In this document: positions 52,492-60,899 of the stretch, piece after piece
How the letters are laid out: the number at the start of each line of letters is the position of its first letter
Position numbering within the stretch: position 1 is the stretch's first letter
NCBI GenBank assembly: GCA_001931535.1
Contig: CP016211.1
Location: 9,223,703 to 9,287,702 of the forward strand
Direction of reading: 5' to 3'
From: Minicystis rosea
GTDB lineage: Bacteria > Myxococcota_A > Polyangia > Polyangiales > Polyangiaceae
DNA length: 64,000 nt
Notes under the pieces: model-generated
The model's database searches: none
What the model was told of the DNA's origin: nothing
Seen by the model: the letters and a program-made list of their open reading frames with translations, nothing else
Position numbers and translations under genes: made by a program

Positions 52492-53415
52492 ATGACTCCT
52501 CCCTTTCCGCTGCGCCCCGGGGAGCGCGTCCTCTGGGCGGGTGTCCGCGGGCAGCCGGTTCGCATGGCCAACGGCGCGCTCGGCCTGCGCATGGCGTACG
52601 CCTGGATGATGCTCTTCTTCTTCGGCGGCACCACCGCGATACCGCTCCTCGTCTTGCCCGAGACGCGGCTCTACACCCTCGCCGTCATCGCGATCATCGT
52701 CGGCGCCGTGCTCGCCTACCGGCGCTACCGGAAGCAGCCGGCGATCTTCGTGACCGACGCGCGCCTCGTGGATCGCGGGCTCCTCGGGACCAAGAGCGTC
52801 GAATTGCCGGCGATCGCCACGTATGCGCGACAGGTCGTTCACTACCATTACAAGGGCAGCGTCTCGCAGGTCGCCACGAACCTGCTCGTCATCGGCGAGC
52901 GCGGGCGCACCTCCACCATCGGGCCGGTGCTCGAGTACGACGAGATCTCGAACTTCCTGAGCGGCGTCATCGCGCGCGAGATCCACCCTCCGTCGATGCG
53001 CTCGCTCGATGGGCAGCCGGCGGCGGCGGAGCAGCGCGAGGACATCTTCGTCGCCGTCGACAACCGCAGCGACGGGGAGGTGTACGGGCCGCTGTTCATC
53101 GGCCCGCGCGGGCTCGTGCGCTTCACCTCCAAGCTCCCCGTCGGGCTCGAGGGGCTGCTGCTCACGACGCTTGCGGGCCCCGGTCCGCTGGAGGACCTGG
53201 AGAACCGCGCGGCCGCCCTCGCGCGCCGCCCGGACGCCGGACACGTGCTCCTCGTGGACATCTCCAAGGTCGAGCTGCACATGGACGGCGCGTCCCTGCA
53301 GGTGGTGACGACCGCGCGGCCCCTGACCGACCCCGGCCGAACGATGACCATCCAGCTCGGAGACGCCGACGCCGCGCGGGCACGGAAATACCTGAAGGCG
53401 CGCCGCGGCGGCTGA
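52492..53415 (+). CDS. Membrane protein with PH-like domain
   Basis: A 307-residue protein. Two membrane helices near the N-terminus (MAYAWMMLFFFGGTTAIPLL and LYTLAVIAIIVGAVLAY) are followed by PAIFVTDARLVDRGLLGTKS and YKGSVSQVATNLLVIGERG, the strand pattern of bacterial PH (bPH2-like) domains. A long C-terminal cytosolic part (residues 170-305) has GEVYGPLFIGPRGLVRF and HVLLVDISKVELHM. Overall function unknown. ATG 52492; GTG 52477 is possible. It is 69 bases after rsmG in the same direction. Confidence 0.78.
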   Translation: MTPPFPLRPGERVLWAGVRGQPVRMANGALGLRMAYAWMMLFFFGGTTAIPLLVLPETRLYTLAVIAIIVGAVLAYRRYRKQPAIFVTDARLVDRGLLGTKSVELPAIATYARQVVHYHYKGSVSQVATNLLVIGERGRTSTIGPVLEYDEISNFLSGVIAREIHPPSMRSLDGQPAAAEQREDIFVAVDNRSDGEVYGPLFIGPRGLVRFTSKLPVGLEGLLLTTLAGPGPLEDLENRAAALARRPDAGHVLLVDISKVELHMDGASLQVVTTARPLTDPGRTMTIQLGDADAARARKYLKARRGG

Positions 53416-53457
53416 AGGCCCGTCACGCAGCTCGACGCGCCTGCTCCCGCTGCAACG

Positions 53458-54105
53458 TCATGACCGGCCCGCGATGCCCCCATTCGGTCCGCTCGAATCC
53501 TTCGGCGAATGCGCAGGAGGGTTGCAAGTGCTCGCTTCGAGCATGCGCAGCGCCTTGCGGAGCCGCTCCTCGCGACCGGCAGCCGTTCGGGCCGTGACGA
53601 GGCCGAGAAGGATGGCGTACTGCCGCGTCTTGCCGAGCCCCGCGAACGTTCGCGCTGCGCGTGGGCTCGTGCGCAATGCGGCGGCGAGGTCGGCCGGGAC
53701 CGTCGCGTCGCGCTGCGACGCGTAGGCTGCGGCCCACCGGCCATCGGCCTTCGCGGCCTCGACCTCGGACAGCCCGGAAGGGCGCATTCGCCCGCCGGCA
53801 AGCAAGGCCTCGACCTTCGTCACGTTGACCCGTGACCACCGGCTCCGCGGGCGCCGCGGGACGTACTTCTGCAGATAATGAATCTCGTCGTGGGCTTTGC
53901 GCTGCCCCGAGATCCAGCCGAAACAGAGCCCGACGTCGACCGCCTCGTCGTCGGTGAGCGAGGGGATTCCGGACCCCTTCTTCGCGAGCTTCAACCAGAC
54001 GCCGGTGCGGAGGCCTGCGTGGCCTTCGAGCCACGCCTCGAAGTCCGAGGCGCTGCGGAAAGCGATGACCGGGCCCACGCCGGCGTCCAGCTCACTGCGG
54101 CGCAC
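53458..54105 (-). CDS. YdeI/OmpD-associated family protein
   Basis: A 215-residue cytosolic protein. It reads FRSASDFEAWLEGHAGLRTGVWLKLAKKGSGIPSLTDDEAVDVGLCFGWISGQR in overlapping parts, and later TFAGLGKTRQYAILLGLVTARTAAGREERL, both marks of YdeI-like proteins, annotated as bacteriocin-protection or OmpD-associated. Biochemical function is unknown. GTG 54105 was chosen; it overlaps the end of the VOC gene by 14 bases, so both form one unit. Confidence 0.9.
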   Translation of the reverse strand: MRRSELDAGVGPVIAFRSASDFEAWLEGHAGLRTGVWLKLAKKGSGIPSLTDDEAVDVGLCFGWISGQRKAHDEIHYLQKYVPRRPRSRWSRVNVTKVEALLAGGRMRPSGLSEVEAAKADGRWAAAYASQRDATVPADLAAALRTSPRAARTFAGLGKTRQYAILLGLVTARTAAGREERLRKALRMLEASTCNPPAHSPKDSSGPNGGIAGRS

Positions 54106-54520
54106 GGAGGCTCCCCACGACGTCGAGGTAATGGCGATTGAACATGATGCCGAGCACGTTGCCGAAGGGGTCGATGACGGACGCGGTGACGAAGCCGGGG
54201 CCGCGCTCGGTGATCCCCTCGAGGGGCGTCGCGCCCAGCGCGAGGAGCCGCGCGAAGGTCGCGGCCACGTCGTCGACATGCCAGTAGGCGATCGCTCCGC
54301 CGCGCTCCGTGACGAGGCCTGCCGGCGCGAATCGACGGTCGATGATGCCGAGCTCGTGCTGGAGGTCGCCGATGCGAAACTCCACGTAGCCCGGACCGCG
54401 CCCCGCGGCCTCGCTGGTGAAGTACGGCGCGACGCCGAGGAGCTCGGTGTACCAGCGCGTCGCCGCCGCGAGGTCCTCGGCCCACAGGTTGATGGTGCTC
54501 ATTCCGCGCAGCGTGCTCAT
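54092..54520 (-). CDS. VOC (glyoxalase/bleomycin-resistance) family protein
   Basis: A 142-residue protein. Two beta-alpha-beta-beta-beta modules are visible: INLWAEDLAAATRWYTELLG...GPGYVEFRIGD and AYWHVDDVAATFARLLALGA...TASVIDPFGNVLGIMFN. Metal-ligand positions (His in HELGIID and WHVDD, Glu in EFRIG) are partly conserved, but the reaction is not predictable. GGAGA precedes ATG 54520; an inner ATG at 54502 exists. Divergent from the WYL regulator 80 bases away and overlapping the YdeI-like gene. Confidence 0.92.
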   Translation of the reverse strand: MSTLRGMSTINLWAEDLAAATRWYTELLGVAPYFTSEAAGRGPGYVEFRIGDLQHELGIIDRRFAPAGLVTERGGAIAYWHVDDVAATFARLLALGATPLEGITERGPGFVTASVIDPFGNVLGIMFNRHYLDVVGSLRAPQ

Positions 54521-54600
54521 CGTGTCTCTCCGGTTTCCGTCGCGTTCCTTCGCGACCCGATGACGATGCACTCCAAACGTGACAATCTCGGTCACCTTTG

Positions 54601-55317
54601 ATGCGCGAGCCTGTCACCGATCGTCTGGACCGCGTCCTCGGTCTCCTCGCCTCGCGCGCTTCGTGGACGGCCCCCGCCCTGGCCGAGGAGCTCGGCGTCT
54701 GCGTGCGCACGGTGCGGCGCGACCTGGCCCGGCTCGCGGCCCGCGGTGTCCCCATCGCGTCGGACGCGGGGCGCGGCGGCGGCGTGCGCGTGCCTCCGCG
54801 CACGGGCCTCGGTCGCTTGCAGCTCGACGCGCAGGAGGCGGTCGATCTGCTCCTCGCGCTGGCGATCGCCGAGCGGCTGGGCTCACCCGTGATGCTCTCG
54901 ACCGTGAAGGGATTGCGGCAGAAGCTCTCCGCCGCGTTTCCTCCGGAAGAGCGCGCGCGGGTGACCGGGCTGCGCCGGCGGATCCTCGTCGGCCCGACCT
55001 CGCGGCGCGTCGAGGCGTCGTGGAAGCCGCCGAGCGCGGCCGTGCTCCGCCCGATTCACGAAGCGTTCTTCGAGACGCGCGCGCTCCAGCTGACGTACCG
55101 CACGAGCGAGGCCAGCACGGTGCGCGTCGTGGAGCCGCACCACCTGATGCTCAGTTGGCCCGCCTGGTACCTGCTCGTCTGGGACCACCTGCGCGGCGCG
55201 GTGCGGATGCTCCGCGTCGATCGCATCGAATCCGCCCACGTGACCGACGCGACGTTCCGCGTGCGCAGCCCGGAGTCTATGCTGGCCACGCTGGGCGATG
55301 TCTTCGCCGTGCTCTGA
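54601..55317 (+). CDS. HTH-WYL transcription regulator
   Basis: A 238-residue regulator. The N-terminal DeoR-type HTH is TAPALAEELGVCVRTVRRDLARLAARGVPI, followed by the wing RGGGVRV. The WYL-like domain holds LTYRTSEASTVRVVEPHHLMLSWPAWYLLVWDHLRGAVRMLRVDRI in overlapping parts, with WYL conserved as W-Y-L. WYL domains bind small nucleic acid or nucleotide ligands. It is divergent from the VOC/YdeI unit and probably its regulator. ATG 54601 is preceded by TTG 54598 in frame. Confidence 0.95.
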   Translation: MREPVTDRLDRVLGLLASRASWTAPALAEELGVCVRTVRRDLARLAARGVPIASDAGRGGGVRVPPRTGLGRLQLDAQEAVDLLLALAIAERLGSPVMLSTVKGLRQKLSAAFPPEERARVTGLRRRILVGPTSRRVEASWKPPSAAVLRPIHEAFFETRALQLTYRTSEASTVRVVEPHHLMLSWPAWYLLVWDHLRGAVRMLRVDRIESAHVTDATFRVRSPESMLATLGDVFAVL

Positions 55318-55481
55318 GCGCGCCGAGATCTCGGGCTTCGATACGATGGCGGGTATCCGCAGCTGTGCGACCACGATAGGGCCTCGGCGGCCTTTCTCCC
55401 CGGCGGCGGGGCGCTCGCGACGCTTTGGAGTCACGTGTTGACCGCATTGCCCAAACGAATTTGATCGATCCCTCGCGGAGA

Positions 55482-55910
55482 ATGGACCACGACTCGCCCG
55501 TGCGCACACTCCTCCTCTCCTCGCTTCTCGTGCTGGCCGCCTGCGGCGGCAAGGTCGTCGTCGACGTCAATGGCAGTGGCGGCGGCGGTGGCTCGGGCGG
55601 CGCGACCAGCAGCACGGGCACCGTCATCCCCCCCTCCTGCCCGCCGCACTCGGGCCCGGGGTGCTGCCCCGGAGACGGCACTTGCTGTGATTGCGTGAGC
55701 AGCAACGTTTGCCAGGACAACCCTTTTCAGGCCCCCGAGCAAAGCACCCTCGTCTTCGACGATTGCATCTGTCAGCCCCAAGTCTGCGGCGCCATCTGCA
55801 GCGCCGCCTGCGCGGGGCAGGGCATCGATGCGGGTTGTCAGGACTGTGCCGCCAAGTTCGCCCAGGCGGAGTGCCTCTCGGCGTTCCTGGCTTGCCCGAT
55901 CAACCAGTGA
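55482..55910 (+). CDS. Small Cys-rich lipoprotein
   Basis: A 142-residue lipoprotein with signal TLLLSSLLVLAAC and lipobox VLAAC. A short Gly linker (GSGGGGGSGG) precedes a domain with about 16 Cys in 90 residues (GCCPGDGTCCDCVSSNVC, DDCICQPQVCGAICSAAC). This density implies several disulfides or metal sites. Start: ATG 55482 has GGAG close by; GTG 55500 gives a compact signal (MRTLLLSS). Architecture parallels the gene at 43537. Confidence 0.82.
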   Translation: MDHDSPVRTLLLSSLLVLAACGGKVVVDVNGSGGGGGSGGATSSTGTVIPPSCPPHSGPGCCPGDGTCCDCVSSNVCQDNPFQAPEQSTLVFDDCICQPQVCGAICSAACAGQGIDAGCQDCAAKFAQAECLSAFLACPINQ

Positions 55911-56052
55911 TCACGGGCCCAGATCGCGCCGCAGGACGGCGCCGGCGGCGCCTGCAGCAGCAGCGGACGCGAAGTAAGCTTCGGCCACGCGCTCCGCTCG
56001 GGGGCTCGTGCGCGAGAGCCTTCCGTTCATCCTCTGCGGCTTCTGGATCCAT

Positions 56053-56081
56053 CACGCATCGTGTGAGGCGCACGATGCGTG
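56053..56081. terminator. Terminator-like hairpin between convergent genes
   Basis: CACGCATCGTG, loop TGAGGCG, CACGATGCGTG: a perfect 11-base inverted repeat. It sits between the lipoprotein ending at 55910 and the minus-strand gene ending at 56102, suitable as a shared terminator. No T-tract. Confidence 0.6.
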
Positions 56082-56101
56082 TGCGGGGAAGCGGTTACGC
56101 C

Positions 56102-56839
56102 TCAATACACCTTCACGCCTCGGATGCCGTCGTGCTTCCGATGAAAATGGCTCAGCATGTTGACGACGGCATCGAATGCCTTGTCGTTCACCGTCCAGAT
56201 GTCGAAGCGCGCCACCAGCAGCGAGGCGGCCACATCCTTCATGCGGGGAAGGTCATGCGCCGCGGTGACGGGAAGCTTGCCGTCCGCGAAGAAGCCACCC
56301 TGACATGTCCTCAGCCAGGCGTTCAACGCGCTCGCGATCTCGGCACGGACCGCTTTCGCCAGCGTGTCGGACACTTCGATCTCGAGCGAGGCTCGATGTC
56401 CTCGGTTTCTCGACAGGCTCACGGGGAATCCAGGCTCCGCCACCCTTTCCGGATACGGCACACCAAGCACTTCGCGCTCGGAGCACATCGCTCTCTCATG
56501 TCCCTGATGCTTGAAGCTCAGCGCCGTCAACGTGGCCGATGCCATGTCGAAGGCGGAGAGGAGCCCCGCGAGCACACGCCAGGTTGACGGCGGCACCGTG
56601 TCGCAATCCAGCTCGCAGCTGAAAGACTGGCTGTCGGGGGTGACGTCGAGGCGCGCAACATCCATCCGCGCCTCACGACCCGCCGGCGACAGCGCCTGAG
56701 AGCTCACCAACAACGCGGCATTTCGGACGTTCGCCTCGATGAACTGGGTCAGCTCGGGATCGAGGGGTTCTTCCGCGGTCGCCTCCACGAGCACGGCGCC
56801 CGTCAGCGGTTTCAAGTCGATCAGGAATTCGGTCTGCAT
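56102..56839 (-). CDS. Hypothetical cytosolic protein
   Basis: A 245-residue protein starting at ATG 56839 (MQTEFLIDLKPLTGAV). It has no signal or membrane segment. The middle contains FKHQGHERAMCSERE with a His-x2-His/Cys arrangement; the C-terminus has VARFDIWTVNDKAFDAVVNMLSHFHRKHDG. I do not recognise a family. A mixture of rarer codons suggests it is expressed weakly or acquired. It is convergent with the Cys-rich lipoprotein and divergent from a GST gene. Confidence 0.78.
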   Translation of the reverse strand: MQTEFLIDLKPLTGAVLVEATAEEPLDPELTQFIEANVRNAALLVSSQALSPAGREARMDVARLDVTPDSQSFSCELDCDTVPPSTWRVLAGLLSAFDMASATLTALSFKHQGHERAMCSEREVLGVPYPERVAEPGFPVSLSRNRGHRASLEIEVSDTLAKAVRAEIASALNAWLRTCQGGFFADGKLPVTAAHDLPRMKDVAASLLVARFDIWTVNDKAFDAVVNMLSHFHRKHDGIRGVKVY

Positions 56840-56959
56840 CACTTGCGGTTCAGCGTGTAGCCGATGCAAACGGGAGCGTCGCGGTGAAGACGCACATGCC
56901 CGCGCGGACCCGCGCTCGCGCTTGTGGCCGTGGAGACGTGCGTGCGATCCTCAGCCGCG

Positions 56960-57613
56960 ATGACGGACAAGCCTCTCACGCTCTATGGCGCTCGCGGGTC
57001 CGGCTCGATTGCGGTCGAGGCTGCGCTCACGCTCCTCGAGGTCCCCTACACGCTCATCGAGGCCGTGACGTGGGCAGAGCCCGAGGCGCGCGAGCGCGTG
57101 GCGGCCGCCAATCCGATGCGGCAAGTGCCGGCGCTGATCTTCGCAGACGGCGAGGTCATGACGGAGAGCGCGGCGATCCTCGTCGATCTGGCGGACCGTC
57201 ATCCGGCGGCGGCCCTCGCGCCCGCGCTCACCGATCCTCGGCGCAGGCAGTTTCTCCGTTGGATGGTGTACGTGTCGTCGGCGATCTATTCGCTGCACTG
57301 GATCAAGCCCGACGTCACGCGCATCGGCGCGCCGCGCGAGGCCCGGGCCGAGGTGGTCGACGCCGTGCACGACCGCATCGCGTTCTGCTGGCAGAACATG
57401 GACGCGTCGCTCTCTCCCGGGAGATACCTGCTGGGCGACACGCTGACGGTGCTCGATCTCTACGTGACGGTGGTCTCGCGGTTCGGGCCGTGGCGGCCGA
57501 GGTTTTACGAGGTCGCGCCGAAGATGTCGGAGGTCGTGCGCCGCGTCGACGCCGACCCGCGGCTCTTGGACTTCTGGGCGAGGCGCTTTCCGTTCGAGGA
57601 CGGTGAGGGCTGA
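56960..57613 (+). CDS. Glutathione S-transferase family protein
   Basis: A 217-residue protein. The N-terminal thioredoxin-like domain has LTLYGARGSGSIAVEAALTLL, with a Ser in the glutathione-activating position (GSGS), NPMRQVPALIF (cis-Pro) and MTESAAILVDLAD. The C-terminal helical domain includes LLGDTLTVLDLYVTVVSRF, the N-capping box. The class looks beta/omega-like. It would conjugate or transport electrophiles in the cytosol. ATG 56960 begins MTDKPLTLYG. Confidence 0.93.
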   Translation: MTDKPLTLYGARGSGSIAVEAALTLLEVPYTLIEAVTWAEPEARERVAAANPMRQVPALIFADGEVMTESAAILVDLADRHPAAALAPALTDPRRRQFLRWMVYVSSAIYSLHWIKPDVTRIGAPREARAEVVDAVHDRIAFCWQNMDASLSPGRYLLGDTLTVLDLYVTVVSRFGPWRPRFYEVAPKMSEVVRRVDADPRLLDFWARRFPFEDGEG

Positions 57614-57729
57614 CAGGCCTTCTTGCGGTCTGATCCGGAGGATTCGATCCTTCTCCGGACCGTACGTGCCCCGCCCGCCCATAGGTACCAGGCTGGCAAT
57701 GGCCATTTTCGTGGCTGCAGCCGTGTCTC

Positions 57730-58764
57730 ATGCTCCGCATGCGCGTGCTCTGGATGCTCGTGGCCTTCCTGGTCGCCTCCCCTGCCTTCGCCGCCGGCTT
57801 CGATGCCGAGCAGCTCGCTGCCGAGCTCGCGCAACGCGACCGCGTCGATGCGCTCGCCCGCGCGCGTCGCCTCGCCGACGACGAGGCCTGGGACGAGCTC
57901 CGCGCGCAGCTGACGCAAGCGATCCCGGCGCTCGACCGGCACGCCGCGCTCGACGATCGGCTCGAAGCGCGCGCCCTCCTCGGCCGCGCGTTCGGCAACC
58001 TGGGACGGCACGAGGAGGCCGCCGCGCGCCATCGGTTCGCCTTGGCGCTGGCGAGGGGCGCGACGCTCGACGAGCGCGGGCGCGACGCGGTGGGCGAGGC
58101 GCTCTTCCGGCTGGCGGAGCCGGAGCGCGCGAAGGCCGAGCGCATCACGCTCGCGCCGTATACGGGCCAGGGCGATCGCGCGAGCGTGCTCGCGTACCTC
58201 ACGGGGCCGGCTACGCGCTGGCTGATCCGCCGGCGGGCCGCGGTCGAGGCCACAGAGCGCGCGTACCTGCGCCTCTTCGGCTTCGAGCTGCCGCCGCCCG
58301 TGGACACGAGCGGCTCGATGGGCGTCGATCCCAACGCCTGGACGGTCGACCTCGCCGATCTCGAGCGCATCGCGCCGCACTCGCCGCGCTGGGCGATCGC
58401 CGCGGCCGCGCGCATCGCGCTCGGCTGGGGCGCGTTCGTGGAGGCGATGCGGGCGCTGCCAGTGCCGCCGCCGTTGCGTGGGCTCGTCCCGGGACGCAAC
58501 GACGGCCTCACGTACGAGGAGCTTCGCGGATGGTACATCACCCCCATCGACGAGCCCGACGAGTCCCTGAAACGCCGCGCCAAACAAGCCTGCGTGGCCG
58601 CGCTCCGGCTCGCGCTCCAGCACCGCATCACCGACGAGCACACGCGCGCCTGCGAGGTATGGCTCAGCAGGAACTACGGCGCCGAGTGGCACGTGATCGA
58701 CGAGCTCCGCCCGAAAATCGCGCCGCCCTTCGCCGCCGGCCCGTTCGCGCCCGCGCGGCCCTGA
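57730..58764 (+). CDS. Periplasmic helical repeat protein
   Basis: A 344-residue protein. Signal peptide about residues 1-21 (VLWMLVAFLVASPAFAAG). The mature part is helical and Arg/Ala-rich, with a TPR-like pair (EARALLGRAFGNLGRHEEAAARHRFALALARG) near residue 80. A domain from about 150 on contains FGFELPPPVDTSGSMGVDPNAWTVD and YEELRGWYITPIDEPDESL. I do not recognise it; VDTSGSM resembles a VWA MIDAS by chance more than by context. ATG 57739 is an internal alternative start. Confidence 0.8.
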   Translation: MLRMRVLWMLVAFLVASPAFAAGFDAEQLAAELAQRDRVDALARARRLADDEAWDELRAQLTQAIPALDRHAALDDRLEARALLGRAFGNLGRHEEAAARHRFALALARGATLDERGRDAVGEALFRLAEPERAKAERITLAPYTGQGDRASVLAYLTGPATRWLIRRRAAVEATERAYLRLFGFELPPPVDTSGSMGVDPNAWTVDLADLERIAPHSPRWAIAAAARIALGWGAFVEAMRALPVPPPLRGLVPGRNDGLTYEELRGWYITPIDEPDESLKRRAKQACVAALRLALQHRITDEHTRACEVWLSRNYGAEWHVIDELRPKIAPPFAAGPFAPARP

Positions 58765-59094
58765 CGGCGCGCCGACGCGAGCACGTGTTCCTGATGGCCC
58801 CGTGGTGGGCGAACGGAGCCGGAGCAACCGACGGCTCTGTGGGCACACGTGACGAGCCCGGGCGTGGGCCGGCAAAGAAAACGAAGATGGCGTGAAGGGA
58901 CGGCGTCCGCCGGATATTGACGAGACATGATGTGACGGCGCCGGCCCCCTGCGAGGCCTGATCTTTTCTCGCTCCCGTCGTGCTCGCCGCGAGCCGCGCG
59001 GTGCGGCGCGCCGATCGCCGTGAAGCGCCCGGAGAGCTCCGGCGCGCGGATGGCGGCCGCCAATCATCCTCTTCAAACGACCTTGGGAGTTGCC
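58765..59094. other. Intergenic stretch, nothing identified
   Basis: About 330 bases between two same-strand genes. No coding frame with good bias, no repeat. The region around 58905-58945 (GGATATTGACGAGACATGATG) is locally A/T-richer and could hold the promoter of the phospholipase gene. Confidence 0.4.
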
Positions 59095-60273
59095 ATGTCC
59101 TCCGTACGATCCTTCGTCGGGGCAGGGGCTTGTGTCTCTGCGCTCGCGCTCGCGACGGCCTGTGGAATCGTGGTCTCCGACGAGAAGCCCACCGCTCGAG
59201 CCATCGACGGCGCGCCCTCCGCGCGGGGCCTCTCCTGGGAGGATGCTTATGATCAAACGTATTGGTCGCGGCCGCACAACACGTATTTGCGGGAGCACCA
59301 TGCCGACCTCGTGGACCCGCTCCGCGCGGGCATCCGCGCCATCGAGATCGACATCCACGAATTCGAGGACGTGGGCGGGATTCGCCAGTTCCCGGTGAAG
59401 CACGATGCCAGTGATCCGGACACGTGGAACAATTGCCGAGAAGGCCGCGGCGGTCATCTGCGTGATTGCTTGAAGGACATTCGCGACTTCAGCGCTGCCC
59501 ATCCACGCCATCTCCCGATCACGCTTCAGATCGACCTCAAGCGGGAGTGGATCACGGGTTGGGGGGACGAGCAGCTCGACGAGCTCCACCGACAGGTGGC
59601 CGAGGTGCTCGGCGCTCGTCTGTACCGGCCCGAGGAGCTGCGCGCGTGGACGGGCCACGACAGCCTCCGCAGGGGCGTCGCCATGAAGGGCTGGCCCAGC
59701 CTGCGCGAGCTCGCGGGCCGCATCATCGTGCTCATCATGGGTGGGCCGTTCGGCGACAAGAACGATACGCAGGAGTGCTACGTCCGGCGTCACCGCGCCT
59801 CGGCCCATTTCTTCGTGTGTCCCAATGCGGGGAGCCCCGCCGACTTCGAATATGCTGGCCACGCCGATGATTTCGACGAGCCCGAGACCAATGCCTGGGT
59901 CGTCTGCGGCAACGTGGGATCACCGGCGAGTTGGATGGAGATCGCCAAAGCGGCCGCCGACAACCACCAGCTCATGAATCTTTGGGGCGACGGCGAATAC
60001 GACGCCTTCCACAAGATGTATCTGGCCATCGGCTGGGGTGCGTCGATGATCAGCCGCGGCAACGAGGACACCTTCGGAGGCAAGCTGCCGCTCAACGGCC
60101 GGCGCCGCTCGGTGCCAGTCGGGCTCCGGCTCGCCAACGAGGCGATCGACGGCGGTGCTGTCGCCCGCGACGCGATCGACGGTGATGGCTCCGACGTGAT
60201 TCAGTCCACGTGCGCCGGCGGAGCCAGTCATTCAACGGGCGGCGTGATGTTGTTCGACGATCCTGATCGGTGA
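59095..60273 (+). CDS. Ca2+-dependent PI-PLC-like lipoprotein
   Basis: A 392-residue lipoprotein. Signal and lipobox ALALATAC. The TIM-barrel phosphodiesterase pattern is clear: SRPHNTYLREHHADLVDPL with the first catalytic His, then AIEIDIHEF (metal-binding Glu/Asp) and PVKHDA with the second His, LPITLQIDLKREW, and IIVLIMGG. This matches the calcium-dependent phosphoinositide phospholipase C group. It should cleave phosphatidylinositol-type or other phospholipids outside the cell. GGGAG precedes ATG 59095. Inositol lipids in prey membranes are a possible target; that is inference. Confidence 0.88.
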   Translation: MSSVRSFVGAGACVSALALATACGIVVSDEKPTARAIDGAPSARGLSWEDAYDQTYWSRPHNTYLREHHADLVDPLRAGIRAIEIDIHEFEDVGGIRQFPVKHDASDPDTWNNCREGRGGHLRDCLKDIRDFSAAHPRHLPITLQIDLKREWITGWGDEQLDELHRQVAEVLGARLYRPEELRAWTGHDSLRRGVAMKGWPSLRELAGRIIVLIMGGPFGDKNDTQECYVRRHRASAHFFVCPNAGSPADFEYAGHADDFDEPETNAWVVCGNVGSPASWMEIAKAAADNHQLMNLWGDGEYDAFHKMYLAIGWGASMISRGNEDTFGGKLPLNGRRRSVPVGLRLANEAIDGGAVARDAIDGDGSDVIQSTCAGGASHSTGGVMLFDDPDR

Positions 60274-60562
60274 TTTGGAGCTCAGCGAGGATCGTAACCG
60301 TACGCCTGGATGGAGCGTTGCGCGACCACATCTCGTTCCGCGGCGGCGACACGAATGCCAAAGGCTCTGGCAACGACTGCGTAGCCATGATGCAGATGCG
60401 GCGAAAAATGCGACCCGATCGGGCGACGACATAGTCCCGCTCCGCCGGGCAATCGTCACGTAGCGCGGCAATGACCCTGTCGCAGTATGTGGCCAATGCC
60501 TCATTCTGCGCAGGCACCACACCATGGATGGTCATCAGGAGTTGCTGGTCTTGAATGGTCAT
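60092..60562 (-). CDS. Possible small protein, poorly supported 3' part
   Basis: From ATG 60562 the frame reads MTIQDQQLLMTIHGVVPAQN, then ATYCDRVIAALRDDCPAERDYVVARSGRIFRRICIMA, in shorter pieces a plausible protein of about 90 residues. After about 60290 it becomes Arg-rich and runs antisense into the phospholipase gene, so the true end is probably lost or frameshifted. Codon bias is weaker than usual. The next gene on the other strand starts 338 bases away. Confidence 0.33.
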   Translation of the reverse strand: MTIQDQQLLMTIHGVVPAQNEALATYCDRVIAALRDDCPAERDYVVARSGRIFRRICIMATQSLPEPLAFVSPPRNEMWSRNAPSRRTVTILAELQITDQDRRTTSRRPLNDWLRRRTWTESRRSHHRRSRRGRQHRRRSPRWRAGARLAPSGAGR

Positions 60563-60638
60563 GGCCGATGTATCGGAGCTGATAGGGAAAGCCCGCCACG
60601 CCCCAGCCCATCACGCAGCCTCCGCCATGCCTCGAACC

Positions 60639-60671
60639 AGTGGCCGGCCAGTGGCCGGCCACTGGCCGGCC
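60639..60671. repeat. Three 11-base palindromic units
   Basis: AGTGGCCGGCC, AGTGGCCGGCC and ACTGGCCGGCC follow each other; each contains the palindrome GGCCGGCC. The array lies upstream of the candidate C58 protease gene, 229 bases from its start, and could fold or be a multi-site operator. Confidence 0.75.
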
Positions 60672-60899
60672 ACTCACCCTACCGGCGATCTCCCCTCGAA
60701 CCCTCGGAAATGCGGCGCGGATCGCATGGCGCGCACCTTGCGAATCACCTCGACGGAGGGAGGCTCCGCAGCGAGCCGCGGAGCCTGCCCGCGACCGCGG
60801 CTCACGCCTCTCTCGTTACTCAATTCACCGAGTCTCCGATTCGGATCCATCGATCCGAGCAAAGGGCCAGGGCCGCGAGGAGCGGACGAGCAGACCCTC

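Noticed and set aside
57730..58764. VDTSGSM as a von Willebrand factor A metal site
   Set aside because: A VWA domain needs the DxSxS strand in a Rossmann context plus later Thr and Asp sites, which are not seen; here it is DTSGS in a Pro-rich loop.
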